DNA from: MWCR01 sp041665165
Lineage (GTDB): Bacteria > Patescibacteriota > Patescibacteriia > 2-12-FULL-60-25
Direction: 5' to 3'
DNA length: 25,421 nt
Assembly: GCA_041665165.1 (NCBI GenBank)
Contig: JBAYJJ010000018.1
Span: 1-25,421, forward strand
Below the pieces are notes generated by a model that searched no databases, was not told where the DNA came from, and was given only the letters and a program-made list of their open reading frames with translations. Positions within the stretch are counted from its first letter, which is position 1; every line of letters starts with the position of its first letter. This document shows positions 1 through 6,869 of this stretch, piece by piece. Made by a program: the position numbers and the translations under genes.

Positions 1-710
1 CTTTTGAGACCATGGTCAAAATCGCGAATGGCGATGCGCGCATGGCCCTTAATCTTTTGGAAATGAGTTTTTATGCAATGCCTGAGAAACGAGGCGAGAA
101 AATCATCACGCTTGATGCAGTCAAAAGCATCCTGCAGAGAACCAAGCTGTTTTACGATAATGGCGGCGAAGAGCATTACAATATCATCAGCGCGCTCCAC
201 AAGTCTTTGCGCGGCAGTGATGCTGATGCTGGTTTGTATTGGCTGGCGCGCATGCTTGAAGGCGGTGAAGATCCGATTTACGTAGCGCGCCGACTAGTCC
301 GCTTTGCGGCCGAGGATGTGGGTATGGCTGATCCGCAGGCTCTGGTCGTTGCTGTCGCTGTCATGCAAGCAGTCCAATTGATAGGCATGCCTGAATGTAA
401 TGTCCACTTGGCCGAGGCTGTTGTCTATTTGGCCAAGGCTAAGAAGTCCAACTCGCTTTATACTGCTTATGGCGCGGCCGCGGCTGATGCGCGCGAAACA
501 TCAGACTTAGGCGTGCCTTTGCATTTGCGCAATGCGCCCACCAAGCTCATGAAAGAACTAGAATATGGCAAAGGCTACAAATACCCGCCCGCCACGCAAG
601 CCTTGCAGAGCGAGGCGTTGCGGGCAGGCAACCCCAACTTCAAAGGCCCGGTTGACCAGGAATACATGCCAGACAAGCTGAAAGGACGGAAGTACTATCA
701 CTCCCCTTAA
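1..710 (+). CDS. rarA: Replication-associated recombination protein A (RarA/MgsA), C-terminal part
   Basis: This is the C-terminal part of a RarA/MgsA/WRNIP1-family AAA+ ATPase, which acts at stalled replication forks. The frame is open to the first base of the window (codons for F-E-T precede the first ATG at 12), so the gene is cut by the window edge and the Walker motifs lie upstream. What remains begins with the sensor-2-like segment IANGDARMALNLLEM. It continues through the family's helical and tetramerisation region, recognised by RRLVRFAAEDVGMADPQAL, YLAKAKKSNSLY, VPLHLRNAPTKLMK and the GYKYPP tail. Known RarA proteins end in the same way, so the C-terminus looks intact. The stop codon lies inside a CCCTTAA tandem repeat. 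Family assignment is confident; function follows from the family. Confidence 0.93.
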   Translation, partial: FETMVKIANGDARMALNLLEMSFYAMPEKRGEKIITLDAVKSILQRTKLFYDNGGEEHYNIISALHKSLRGSDADAGLYWLARMLEGGEDPIYVARRLVRFAAEDVGMADPQALVVAVAVMQAVQLIGMPECNVHLAEAVVYLAKAKKSNSLYTAYGAAAADARETSDLGVPLHLRNAPTKLMKELEYGKGYKYPPATQALQSEALRAGNPNFKGPVDQEYMPDKLKGRKYYHSP

Positions 711-724
711 CCCTTAACCCTTAA
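704..724. repeat. Three tandem CCCTTAA heptamers
   Basis: Three perfect copies of CCCTTAA lie at 704-710, 711-717 and 718-724, followed by a degenerate AACGCTGAACCC. The first copy supplies the RarA stop codon. It resembles a telomere-type repeat but is too short to mean that here. It may be a slippage product. Confidence 0.8.
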
Positions 725-739
725 CGCTGAACCCACCTT

Positions 740-835
740 GTCATTGCGAGCCAACGGCGTGGCAATCTCTTACCAATCAACTGAAGTGCATCTGTATTTC
801 GGTATGAGATTGCTTCACTGCTCGTTCGCAATGAC
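740..835. repeat. Dispersed palindromic repeat element (GTCATTGCGAG type)
   Basis: Two inverted arms of 35 bases (740-774 and 801-835) flank a 26-base centre. The outer ends GTCATTGCGAG and CGCAATGAC pair, as do the inner GGCAATCTC and GAGATTGC; the middle of the arms has diverged. This layout matches the GTCATTGCGAG...GAGATTGC palindromes scattered through many bacterial genomes, including CPR bacteria. A further fragment, CCTCGAAATGAC at 849-860, resembles the end of a related element. It lies between rarA and the transpeptidase and could fold as a long hairpin in RNA. Confidence 0.75.
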
Positions 836-874
836 TAAGGAAATGGTCCCTCGAAATGACAAATAAGGCGGCAA

Positions 875-904
875 TTATCACTCGTTTGGATGGCGTGTTA
901 TAAT
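875..904 (+). promoter_or_regulatory. Probable promoter of the FtsI-like gene
   Basis: A perfect TATAAT lies at 899-904, with a weak -35 candidate TTATCA at 875-880 (18-bp spacer). The GTG start at 913 is only eight bases beyond the -10, so the transcript would begin within about two bases of the start codon. No Shine-Dalgarno site is present. Confidence 0.6.
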
Positions 905-912
905 TTTTCATT

Positions 913-2658
913 GTGAACACGGCCTCCAGGCTAGTGCGCGGAGAAACGCGCAATCTTGATCTGCGGTTTGCGGCTATTGTCGTAGCCATGCTTATAATTG
1001 GTTTCATTATCGCTCTCAGGCTGGGCAAGCTCCAGATTATGGACCACCAGATGTACTCTGTCCTGGCCACAGACCAGCACGAGGTCCAGTCCAAGATCAC
1101 GCCTGTGCGCGGCCGCATCTTGATCCGCGACGATACAGACAATAAACTCTACCCTTTGGCAGCCAATCGCGAGGCTTGGACAGTCTATGCTGTGCCTTAT
1201 GGCATGAAAGAGGCCACAACCACAGCACGCAATCTTTCGCCCATACTGGGCATTCCAGAGGTGGATTTGCTGACCAAGCTTTCCAAATCCACGAGCAAAT
1301 ACCAAGTCTTGGCTAAGGATGTGAGCCCTGAAATCCTGCAACGCCTAAAAGACAGTGCTTTTGAAAATGTTGATTTTAACCGCCAGGACGCGCGTTTGTA
1401 TCCAGAAAAGAATATGGGCGGCCAAGTCGTAGGCGTGGTTACGCCAGATGATCAAGGCAATTTAGTCGGCCGCTATGGCATAGAGTCCAGTTATCAGGAA
1501 ATTTTAGCTGGCAAGCCAGGTAGGTTGGATGCAGAAAAGGATGCCCAAGGCCGCCGCCTTGTCTTTGCCAACACATCCCTCAAAGAAGCAATAAATGGTT
1601 CAGATGTTGTTTTGACTTTGGATCGTGCCATCCAATACCAAGCCTGCGAAAAAATAAAAAATGCCACGATCCAATATGAAGCTGAGAGCGGCACGATCAT
1701 AATAATGGATCCGAGCACGGGCGCGATTTTGGCCATGTGTTCTTATCCTGACTTTGAGCCAAGCGATCTCAAGTCTGTCACAGATGTCGGAGTCTTCAAT
1801 AATCCCGCGGTTTTCAGGACTTTTGAGCCAGGCTCTGTGTTCAAGGCCGTGACCATGGCCGCTGGTCTGGATATGCAGAAGGTAAATCCAAACACGACCT
1901 ACACGGACAAGGGGTTTGAGGAAATAGATGACTTCAAGATCCAGAATTCAGATCATAAAGCCCATGGAGTCAAAACCATGACCAATGTTTTGGAAGAGTC
2001 TTTGAATACGGGTACAATTTTTGTTCAAAGGCTTTTGGGTAAAACTTCTTTCCGCGATTATGTCCAAAAATTCGGTTTTGGCAAAAAGACTGATGCTGGC
2101 CTCAAACCCGAAGGAGCAGGCGACATTTCATCCCTGGATAAGAAGGGTGATGTTTTTGCTGCGACAGCATCTTTTGGCCAGGGTATCACTACCACGCCTA
2201 TTCAGCTCATTTCTGCGTATGCGACTTTAGCTAATCAAGGAAAGATGATGAAGCCGTATATTGTGGCCGAAGTTGACCATCCGGACGGCAAAGTCGAGAT
2301 CACTCAACCAATTGTTTTGGGCCAACCAGTCAGTGCACGAGCGGCCAGGCTTGTTTCAGGCATGCTGATTTCCGTTGTAGAGAATGGCCACTCAAAACTT
2401 GCCATGGTGCCTGGTTATTGGGTGGCAGGTAAAACCGGCACGGCTCAGGTTGCGAAAGCCGGGGGCAAGGGCTATGAAGCCGAAAAAGTCATTGCTTCGT
2501 TCATTGGTTATGCTCCGGCCAATAACCCCAAGTTTGTCATGCTGGTCAAATTTGACTACCCTAAAAAAGCAGCCTGGGCCGAATCCTGTGCAGCGCCTGT
2601 TTTTGGGGACATGGCCAAATATCTGCTCCAGTACTTGAAGGTCAAACCTGAAAGATAA
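913..2658 (+). CDS. ftsI: Peptidoglycan D,D-transpeptidase, FtsI/PBP2 type
   Basis: This is a class B penicillin-binding protein of 581 residues that cross-links peptidoglycan, most likely at the division septum. A membrane anchor lies near residues 18-38 (FAAIVVAMLIIGFIIALRLG). It is followed by the PBP dimer domain with the VRGRI motif, then the transpeptidase domain. The three active-site motifs are all visible: SVFK with nucleophile Ser308, SLN at Ser363, and KTGTAQ from Lys507. The start is GTG. An ATG in a plausible place is lacking and the upstream TATAAT supports this start. MurF follows after 46 bases, as in division and cell-wall clusters. FtsI is favoured over the elongation PBP because of its size and the MurF neighbour, but this is inference. 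Confidence 0.92.
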   Translation: MNTASRLVRGETRNLDLRFAAIVVAMLIIGFIIALRLGKLQIMDHQMYSVLATDQHEVQSKITPVRGRILIRDDTDNKLYPLAANREAWTVYAVPYGMKEATTTARNLSPILGIPEVDLLTKLSKSTSKYQVLAKDVSPEILQRLKDSAFENVDFNRQDARLYPEKNMGGQVVGVVTPDDQGNLVGRYGIESSYQEILAGKPGRLDAEKDAQGRRLVFANTSLKEAINGSDVVLTLDRAIQYQACEKIKNATIQYEAESGTIIIMDPSTGAILAMCSYPDFEPSDLKSVTDVGVFNNPAVFRTFEPGSVFKAVTMAAGLDMQKVNPNTTYTDKGFEEIDDFKIQNSDHKAHGVKTMTNVLEESLNTGTIFVQRLLGKTSFRDYVQKFGFGKKTDAGLKPEGAGDISSLDKKGDVFAATASFGQGITTTPIQLISAYATLANQGKMMKPYIVAEVDHPDGKVEITQPIVLGQPVSARAARLVSGMLISVVENGHSKLAMVPGYWVAGKTGTAQVAKAGGKGYEAEKVIASFIGYAPANNPKFVMLVKFDYPKKAAWAESCAAPVFGDMAKYLLQYLKVKPER

Positions 2659-2704
2659 GGGGACTCGACAGATTGCCGTATTTGTAATAAGTTTTTTTAG
2701 TCAT

Positions 2705-4012
2705 ATGCAACGACTCCTAGAACGCTATTTGGGATGGTGCGCGCACCGAACCATAAAAAGGGACAAGCCTCTGGTTGTGGCTATTGCCGGGTCTGTGGGC
2801 AAGACCTCCATCCGGTATGCCTTGACCCAGGCCTTGTCCGGCAGGCTCTCGCCCGAGGAGTTCCGTTGCTCAAAAAAGAACTATAATAATGAGCTTGGCG
2901 TGCCCCTCTCTATTTTTGATCTGGAAATGCCAGGCAAAAATCCTTTTAAGTGGATAGCTGTCATGGCAGTGGCTGCCAGCTATGCCTTTGGCGTCAAACG
3001 CCTTGAGATGAGGTATTTGGTTCTGGAGATGGGCGCAGACCACCCTGGGGACATGAAGTATCTGATAAAAATGGCGCCGCCGACCATAGCCATCATCAGC
3101 AGCCTAGGTGCAGAGCATACTGAATATTTCGGATCAGAGGAAAAGGCCGTGGAAGAAGAGAGATTGATCCTCAAGGCTTTGCCTGGAACAGGGGAAGCGA
3201 TTTTGAATACAGATGAGGATTGGACTTGGTCTTCGCGCAACCTGGCTGAATGCGAAGTCGTGGGTTTTGGCAAAAGTCCCGAAGCCGTAGTCAGGATCAT
3301 TTCGGCAGACATCAAATACGATCCAGCTCATCCAGCTGATGCTGGCTTGGAAATAAACTTGGAAGTTTTGAGGAACCATGCCTATTCTTTGTATCTCAAG
3401 GGCGTATATGGCGAGCCGCATGCTTATGCTATTGCCGCCACCCTGGCTTTCATGGTGTCCATGGACCATCTTTCCAAACCAGCGGTCCAGTATCTGCAAG
3501 ATGTGTACCAGGGCGTGCCAGGCAGGACGCGCATAATTCCAGGCATCAAAAATACGATCTTATTGGACGACAGTTATAATGCCCAGCCTCAGGCCATGCG
3601 CTCGGCCATTGGCGATTTGGCACGTTTCCCAATCCCGGCCAGAGGCAAGCGCATCGCGGCTTTAGGGGACATGCTGGAGCTTGGTTCCCTGACTGAGGCA
3701 GAGCATCGCAACATCGGCCGTTTGGTTGCAGAGTCAAACATTGACGTATTGGTTTGCTGTGGTAAACTTGCGCGTGTCATGGCCAAAGAGGCTGTTTCTG
3801 CGGGTATGCCTGCAGATTGCGTGCATCAATTCGATACTAGCGCGCAAGCCGGTCTGTTCATCCAGCAAGAGATACTCAAGCCTAATGACACCGTGCTCAT
3901 CAAGGGTTCACAAGGCGTTCGCATGGAAAAGATTACCAAAGAATTGATGGCTGATCCGCTCAGAGCGTCTGAGCTGTTGGTTAGGCAGAGTGAAGACTGG
4001 CTAAGAAAATAG
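2705..4012 (+). CDS. murF: UDP-N-acetylmuramoyl-tripeptide--D-alanyl-D-alanine ligase
   Basis: MurF is the Mur ligase that adds D-Ala-D-Ala to UDP-MurNAc-tripeptide in the cytoplasm, the last soluble step of the peptidoglycan precursor pathway. The 435-residue protein has the ATP-binding loop GSVGKTS at residues 29-35 and KKNYNNELGVPLSI just after. It then has LEMGADHPGD and SSLGAEHTEYFGS in the central domain, and a C-terminal domain with DDSYNAQP and LGDMLELG. The last two signatures are typical of MurF rather than MurC, D or E. Its length is normal. No Shine-Dalgarno site is visible and it lies 46 bases after the transpeptidase on the same strand, so co-transcription is likely. Confidence 0.93.
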   Translation: MQRLLERYLGWCAHRTIKRDKPLVVAIAGSVGKTSIRYALTQALSGRLSPEEFRCSKKNYNNELGVPLSIFDLEMPGKNPFKWIAVMAVAASYAFGVKRLEMRYLVLEMGADHPGDMKYLIKMAPPTIAIISSLGAEHTEYFGSEEKAVEEERLILKALPGTGEAILNTDEDWTWSSRNLAECEVVGFGKSPEAVVRIISADIKYDPAHPADAGLEINLEVLRNHAYSLYLKGVYGEPHAYAIAATLAFMVSMDHLSKPAVQYLQDVYQGVPGRTRIIPGIKNTILLDDSYNAQPQAMRSAIGDLARFPIPARGKRIAALGDMLELGSLTEAEHRNIGRLVAESNIDVLVCCGKLARVMAKEAVSAGMPADCVHQFDTSAQAGLFIQQEILKPNDTVLIKGSQGVRMEKITKELMADPLRASELLVRQSEDWLRK

Positions 4013-4018
4013 AATATG

Positions 4019-4058
4019 GAAGTTAGAAGTTAGAATCTAGATTCTAACTTCTAACTTC
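4019..4058. repeat. 40-bp perfect palindrome upstream of tRNA-Glu
   Basis: Every base from 4019 to 4038 pairs with its partner in 4039-4058, with no loop and TCTAGA at the centre. Each arm holds repeats of AGTTAGA. It lies between the murF stop and the tRNA-Glu start and has no T-run, so it is not a standard terminator. It could be an RNA processing hairpin or a mobile palindrome. Confidence 0.85.
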
Positions 4059-4066
4059 TAGATAAA

Positions 4067-4141
4067 GGCGCGTTCGTCTAATGGTTAGGACGCTAGATTC
4101 TCAATCTGGTAATACGGGTTCGATTCCCGTACGCGCTACCA
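4067..4141 (+). tRNA. tRNA-Glu (anticodon CTC), CCA encoded
   Basis: A full cloverleaf can be drawn. The acceptor stem GGCGCGT pairs with ACGCGCT, including a G1-T72 wobble. The D-arm contains TCTAATGGTTAGGA. The anticodon stem is CTAGA/TCTGG with loop TTCTCAA, giving anticodon CTC. The T-arm is ACGGG-TTCGATT-CCCGT. Discriminator A and an encoded CCA end at 4141. The body is typical of bacterial tRNA-Glu. It has its own terminator just downstream. No clear promoter is seen between murF and the tRNA, so it may be processed from a longer transcript. Confidence 0.95.
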
Positions 4142-4220
4142 TACAAAAAATCCCCTCGCGGGGATTTTTTGAAACACCAAGAAACAAGATACAAACATCA
4201 AAAGGGGATTTTTTGTATGG
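4139..4220. repeat. 18-bp perfect inverted repeat linking the tRNA-Glu tail to the next promoter
   Basis: Bases 4139-4156, starting in the tRNA CCA, are the exact reverse complement of 4203-4220, which end in the TGG of the next gene's extended -10. The arms are separated by 46 bases. The left arm also forms the terminator stem, so two hairpins compete. Confidence 0.8.
4144..4170 (+). terminator. Intrinsic terminator after tRNA-Glu
   Basis: AAAAAATCCCC, loop TCGC, then GGGGATTTTTT forms a strong stem with a T-run three bases past the tRNA. It is symmetrical enough to work on both strands. Confidence 0.88.
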
Positions 4221-4226
4221 TATAAT
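4218..4226 (+). promoter_or_regulatory. Extended -10 promoter of the metallophosphoesterase
   Basis: TGG-TATAAT is a perfect extended -10. Transcription would start near 4233, about 12 bases before the ATG at 4245. There is no Shine-Dalgarno site in that short leader and no convincing -35. Confidence 0.65.
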
Positions 4227-4244
4227 GATGACACCATAATTATC

Positions 4245-5987
4245 ATGAACAAAAAACATAAAATTTGGTTTTTTCCAGCTGTGATATTGGCGATAGTAAT
4301 TGCACTGGGATTCTTTGTAATCCTTTACGCTGGCCATCTCAAAGATGGTTTTAACCAGTTAGTCAGCCATCCCAGCTATTTGATTGATTCAAAAGTCGTG
4401 ACAACGCTTGAGCGAACGATCGTTCCCATTCCCGTGCCTTCAACTTCGCCCAAGCTTCTGCCGACTGGGATCTCCAAATATCTGAAGTATGGTTATGGCA
4501 ATTGGAAGTTTGGTCCGGGTCAGGCTTATCAAAAAAGACTGGACCTGATGCCAGCTGCCTATACCGGGAAATCAGTAACAAGCGTGGAAAAACTTTTGAA
4601 TTTTTTTACCATTACCGATATACACATCAGCGACAAAGAATCTCCAGCTCAGGCGATTATCTTTGGTTATAAAGGCGGCATAATCTCTGGCTATTCAGGT
4701 ATCATGCTCTATACGACTCAGGTTTTGGACGCGGCTGTACAAACGATCAATGCCCTTAACAAACAAAATCCATTTGATTTTGGCATTTCTTTAGGCGACA
4801 CCTGCAACAGCACTCAATATAACGAGCTGAGATGGTACATCGATGTACTTGATGGAAAACTCATCAATCCTGACTCCGGCATCAAGAACGATCCTGTTCC
4901 TGGGCCGCTGAATGATTATCAGGATCAATATCAAGCGGCCGGGCTTGATAAGTCTATTCCTTGGTACCAGGCTATGGGTAATCACGACCATTTTTGGATG
5001 GGTTTTTTGCCGGCAAATGATTATATCCGGAAGACCTTGGTCGGTAATCAGATACTTAATTTAGGCAATCCGTTCATTGATGCGTTAGGCATTGAAAGCC
5101 GCGGTTTATACACTGGCGCAATGGATGGCTCGACGCTATATGGAGATGTTGTCGGAGTCGGGTTGGCTAAGAATTTCAAGACACCGCCGACTGTACCGGC
5201 TGATCCCAATCGTCGCCCGCTTTCCAGAAATGAGTGGATGAATGAATTTTTCGATACGGTTTCCAGTCCAAGAGGTCATGGATTCGATCGTGCCGATGTA
5301 GCGGCGGGATTTGCGAACTATAGTTTTGAACCAAAGGCTGGCGTTCCCATTAAGGTGATCGTGCTCGATGACAGCCAAAGCGATGAAGATTCCAATGACC
5401 CGATTGCTCAAGGTTTTGGACGCGGATCGTTCGGGTATGGCCATGGTGAATTGGATGCTAAGCGATACGACTGGCTCGTTAGCGAACTTGATAAGGGACA
5501 AGCTGCTGGCCTGCTGATGATCGTTGCGGCGCACGAGCCTATTGGCGTTGAAAAAGTCCCATCCAAAATGGCCTGGAACCCGGCATTCGAAGCTAAGCTG
5601 ATCGCCAAACTCCATACTTATCCGAATCTTATCTTATGGGTTGCAGGGCATCGGCATGTCAATACGATTACTCCCATGAAATCGCCGGATCCCAAGCGGC
5701 CTGAGCTGGGTTTTTGGGAGGTTGAAACGTCGTCGTTAAGAGAGTTCCCCCAGCAATTCCGGACTATTCAGATCGTGCGGAACAGCGACGAAACGATTTC
5801 GATTTTCGCCACGGACGTTGATCCTGCCGTCAAAGACGGATCATTCGCAGCCATTTCGCGATCGTATGGAATCGCAGCTCTGCAAATATTTAAGGAACAG
5901 ATACCTCTGTTACCGACTGGCTCGTACAATGCAGAATTAGTCAAGCAACTGACTCCTGAAATGCAAGCCAAAATTCAGCACAAATAA
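4245..5987 (+). CDS. Membrane-anchored calcineurin-like metallophosphoesterase (TIGR03768-like)
   Basis: This is a 580-residue protein with one N-terminal transmembrane segment (about residues 7-28) and an exported metallophosphoesterase domain. The two-metal motifs appear in order: DIHI (Asp125, His127), GDTCNS (Asp185), GNHDH (Asn246, His247, Asp248), AAHEPIG (His430) and GHRH (His469, His471). All metal ligands expected for the family are kept. Substrate cannot be read from sequence; a phosphoester outside the membrane is likely. The long insertions and the FTITDIHISDKESPAQ start resemble the TIGR03768 group, from memory and not searched. Its promoter shares an inverted repeat with the tRNA-Glu terminator. 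Confidence 0.85.
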   Translation: MNKKHKIWFFPAVILAIVIALGFFVILYAGHLKDGFNQLVSHPSYLIDSKVVTTLERTIVPIPVPSTSPKLLPTGISKYLKYGYGNWKFGPGQAYQKRLDLMPAAYTGKSVTSVEKLLNFFTITDIHISDKESPAQAIIFGYKGGIISGYSGIMLYTTQVLDAAVQTINALNKQNPFDFGISLGDTCNSTQYNELRWYIDVLDGKLINPDSGIKNDPVPGPLNDYQDQYQAAGLDKSIPWYQAMGNHDHFWMGFLPANDYIRKTLVGNQILNLGNPFIDALGIESRGLYTGAMDGSTLYGDVVGVGLAKNFKTPPTVPADPNRRPLSRNEWMNEFFDTVSSPRGHGFDRADVAAGFANYSFEPKAGVPIKVIVLDDSQSDEDSNDPIAQGFGRGSFGYGHGELDAKRYDWLVSELDKGQAAGLLMIVAAHEPIGVEKVPSKMAWNPAFEAKLIAKLHTYPNLILWVAGHRHVNTITPMKSPDPKRPELGFWEVETSSLREFPQQFRTIQIVRNSDETISIFATDVDPAVKDGSFAAISRSYGIAALQIFKEQIPLLPTGSYNAELVKQLTPEMQAKIQHK

Positions 5988-6006
5988 AAACCTTTTCGCT
6001 TTTTGG

Positions 6007-6015
6007 TGTTAATAT
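6007..6015 (+). promoter_or_regulatory. Extended -10 with leaderless start
   Basis: TGT-TAATAT ends exactly six bases before the ATG at 6022, which predicts transcription beginning at the start codon. No -35 is visible. Confidence 0.5.
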
Positions 6016-6021
6016 TTCAAT

Positions 6022-6213
6022 ATGCGCAGAATCATCATCATGCTCTCAGCCGCCGCAATGTTATTGGGCGGGGGTTGCAGCGGCCAAGCCTGGTCGCGCT
6101 TGTTTGGATTTGAAAATTACTCAGCAACCGGCACCCAGGACATGAGCGATAATGTTTCAGTGATACGCGGAGTGCCGCCGCCCAGTGTGGTCTCGTCTAC
6201 CAAGCCTGAATAA
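6022..6213 (+). CDS. Small predicted lipoprotein (63 aa)
   Basis: I do not recognise a family. The protein begins with a basic residue pair and a hydrophobic stretch, MRRIIIMLSAAAMLLGGGCSG, which reads as a lipoprotein signal with Cys19 as the lipidated residue. The lipobox is unusual, with LLGGGC and Gly at -3, but matches the LLGAGC of the LRR lipoprotein at 22456. The mature part is about 45 residues, polar and Pro/Ser-rich, with no further motif. It sits between the phosphoesterase and an orphan gene on the same strand and has its own -10. Confidence 0.65.
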   Translation: MRRIIIMLSAAAMLLGGGCSGQAWSRLFGFENYSATGTQDMSDNVSVIRGVPPPSVVSSTKPE

Positions 6214-6244
6214 AAGAATCTGCAGACGCGACAAGGTAAGCCTC

Positions 6245-6273
6245 TTTACCCATTTTTTAGTCTGTGTTAACCT
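6245..6273 (+). promoter_or_regulatory. Weak promoter candidate for the 6304 gene
   Basis: TTTACC at 6245-6250 is 17 bases from TAACCT at 6268-6273, which is preceded by a TG extension. This would give a leader of about 24 bases carrying AGGAGG at 6291-6296. Confidence 0.35.
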
Positions 6274-6303
6274 CACGCCAGCTCATTTCCAGGAGGTTTC
6301 ATC

Positions 6304-6798
6304 ATGTCTATCGGCTGTGATACTTTCCCAAGCTTGGCCAAACAAATGGTTCGTCAGCACCAATGGGTTGACACCACGGACTATTCGGCAGCGCCGTATT
6401 GGGAAAATCGTCGCTGTTCAGTCTGCGGACTGGATGACTTACGACTCCATAATCGGTCCGAGCCACATACCCGGAACAATTGGGAAGTCACTTCCCCGTG
6501 CATTGAGCTGGTTCCGGATACTGTCAGCTACGAAGACCTGGTGCGCGAGCTGGCAGAACACGATGTGCGGGCAAAACCATGGGTAGTCGGAGTGCCCGGA
6601 GATTGGAAAGTAGGTTTCTTCGTGAGCACATTCCCTTACCCTTCGCTCGAGGCTAAAGCTCCACAGACTCTTGAGCACGGATTTGCCAAGCTCTTGCGCT
6701 GGATCCGCGCGCGCCAGTACAATGTTAATAGGTACAGCCAGTTCTACGAAATGGAACGCAGAGCAAACTACGTCTGCCCTTGCGCAGACGACGACTGA
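6304..6798 (+). CDS. Orphan protein with CxxC motif (164 aa)
   Basis: No family is recognised. A perfect AGGAGG at 6291-6296, seven bases from the ATG, fixes the start. Near residues 38-41 there is a CSVC motif (NRRCSVCGLDDLR) that looks like half of a zinc ribbon. A second Cys pair, CPCADDD, lies at the very C-terminus, so one metal site could be formed by both ends. Between them the protein is mixed alpha/beta and Trp-rich (WVDTTDY, WEVTSP, WVVGVPGDWKVGFF). There is no signal peptide or membrane segment. An intrinsic terminator follows. It shares the strong Shine-Dalgarno and terminator layout with the orphans at 10416-11219, 11309-11542 and 23759-24607. Confidence 0.8.
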   Translation: MSIGCDTFPSLAKQMVRQHQWVDTTDYSAAPYWENRRCSVCGLDDLRLHNRSEPHTRNNWEVTSPCIELVPDTVSYEDLVRELAEHDVRAKPWVVGVPGDWKVGFFVSTFPYPSLEAKAPQTLEHGFAKLLRWIRARQYNVNRYSQFYEMERRANYVCPCADDD

Positions 6799-6808
6799 AT
6801 TCTCCTAT

Positions 6809-6829
6809 GCCGCCTTACGCGGTTTTTTT
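6809..6829 (+). terminator. Intrinsic terminator of the 6304 gene
   Basis: CCGC (6810-6813) and GCGG (6819-6822) enclose a five-base loop and are followed by seven T residues. Confidence 0.75.
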
Positions 6830-6869
6830 GTTTGCTTTTCAAGCAAACCCGATGTAATCTGTGCTGCAT

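Noticed and set aside
704..724. Telomere-like array implying a linear replicon end
   Set aside because: Only three heptamers, located inside a run of genes.
777..1341. Minus-strand open frames opposite the start of the transpeptidase gene
   Set aside because: They are shadows of the FtsI-like gene, with no family features or ribosome sites.
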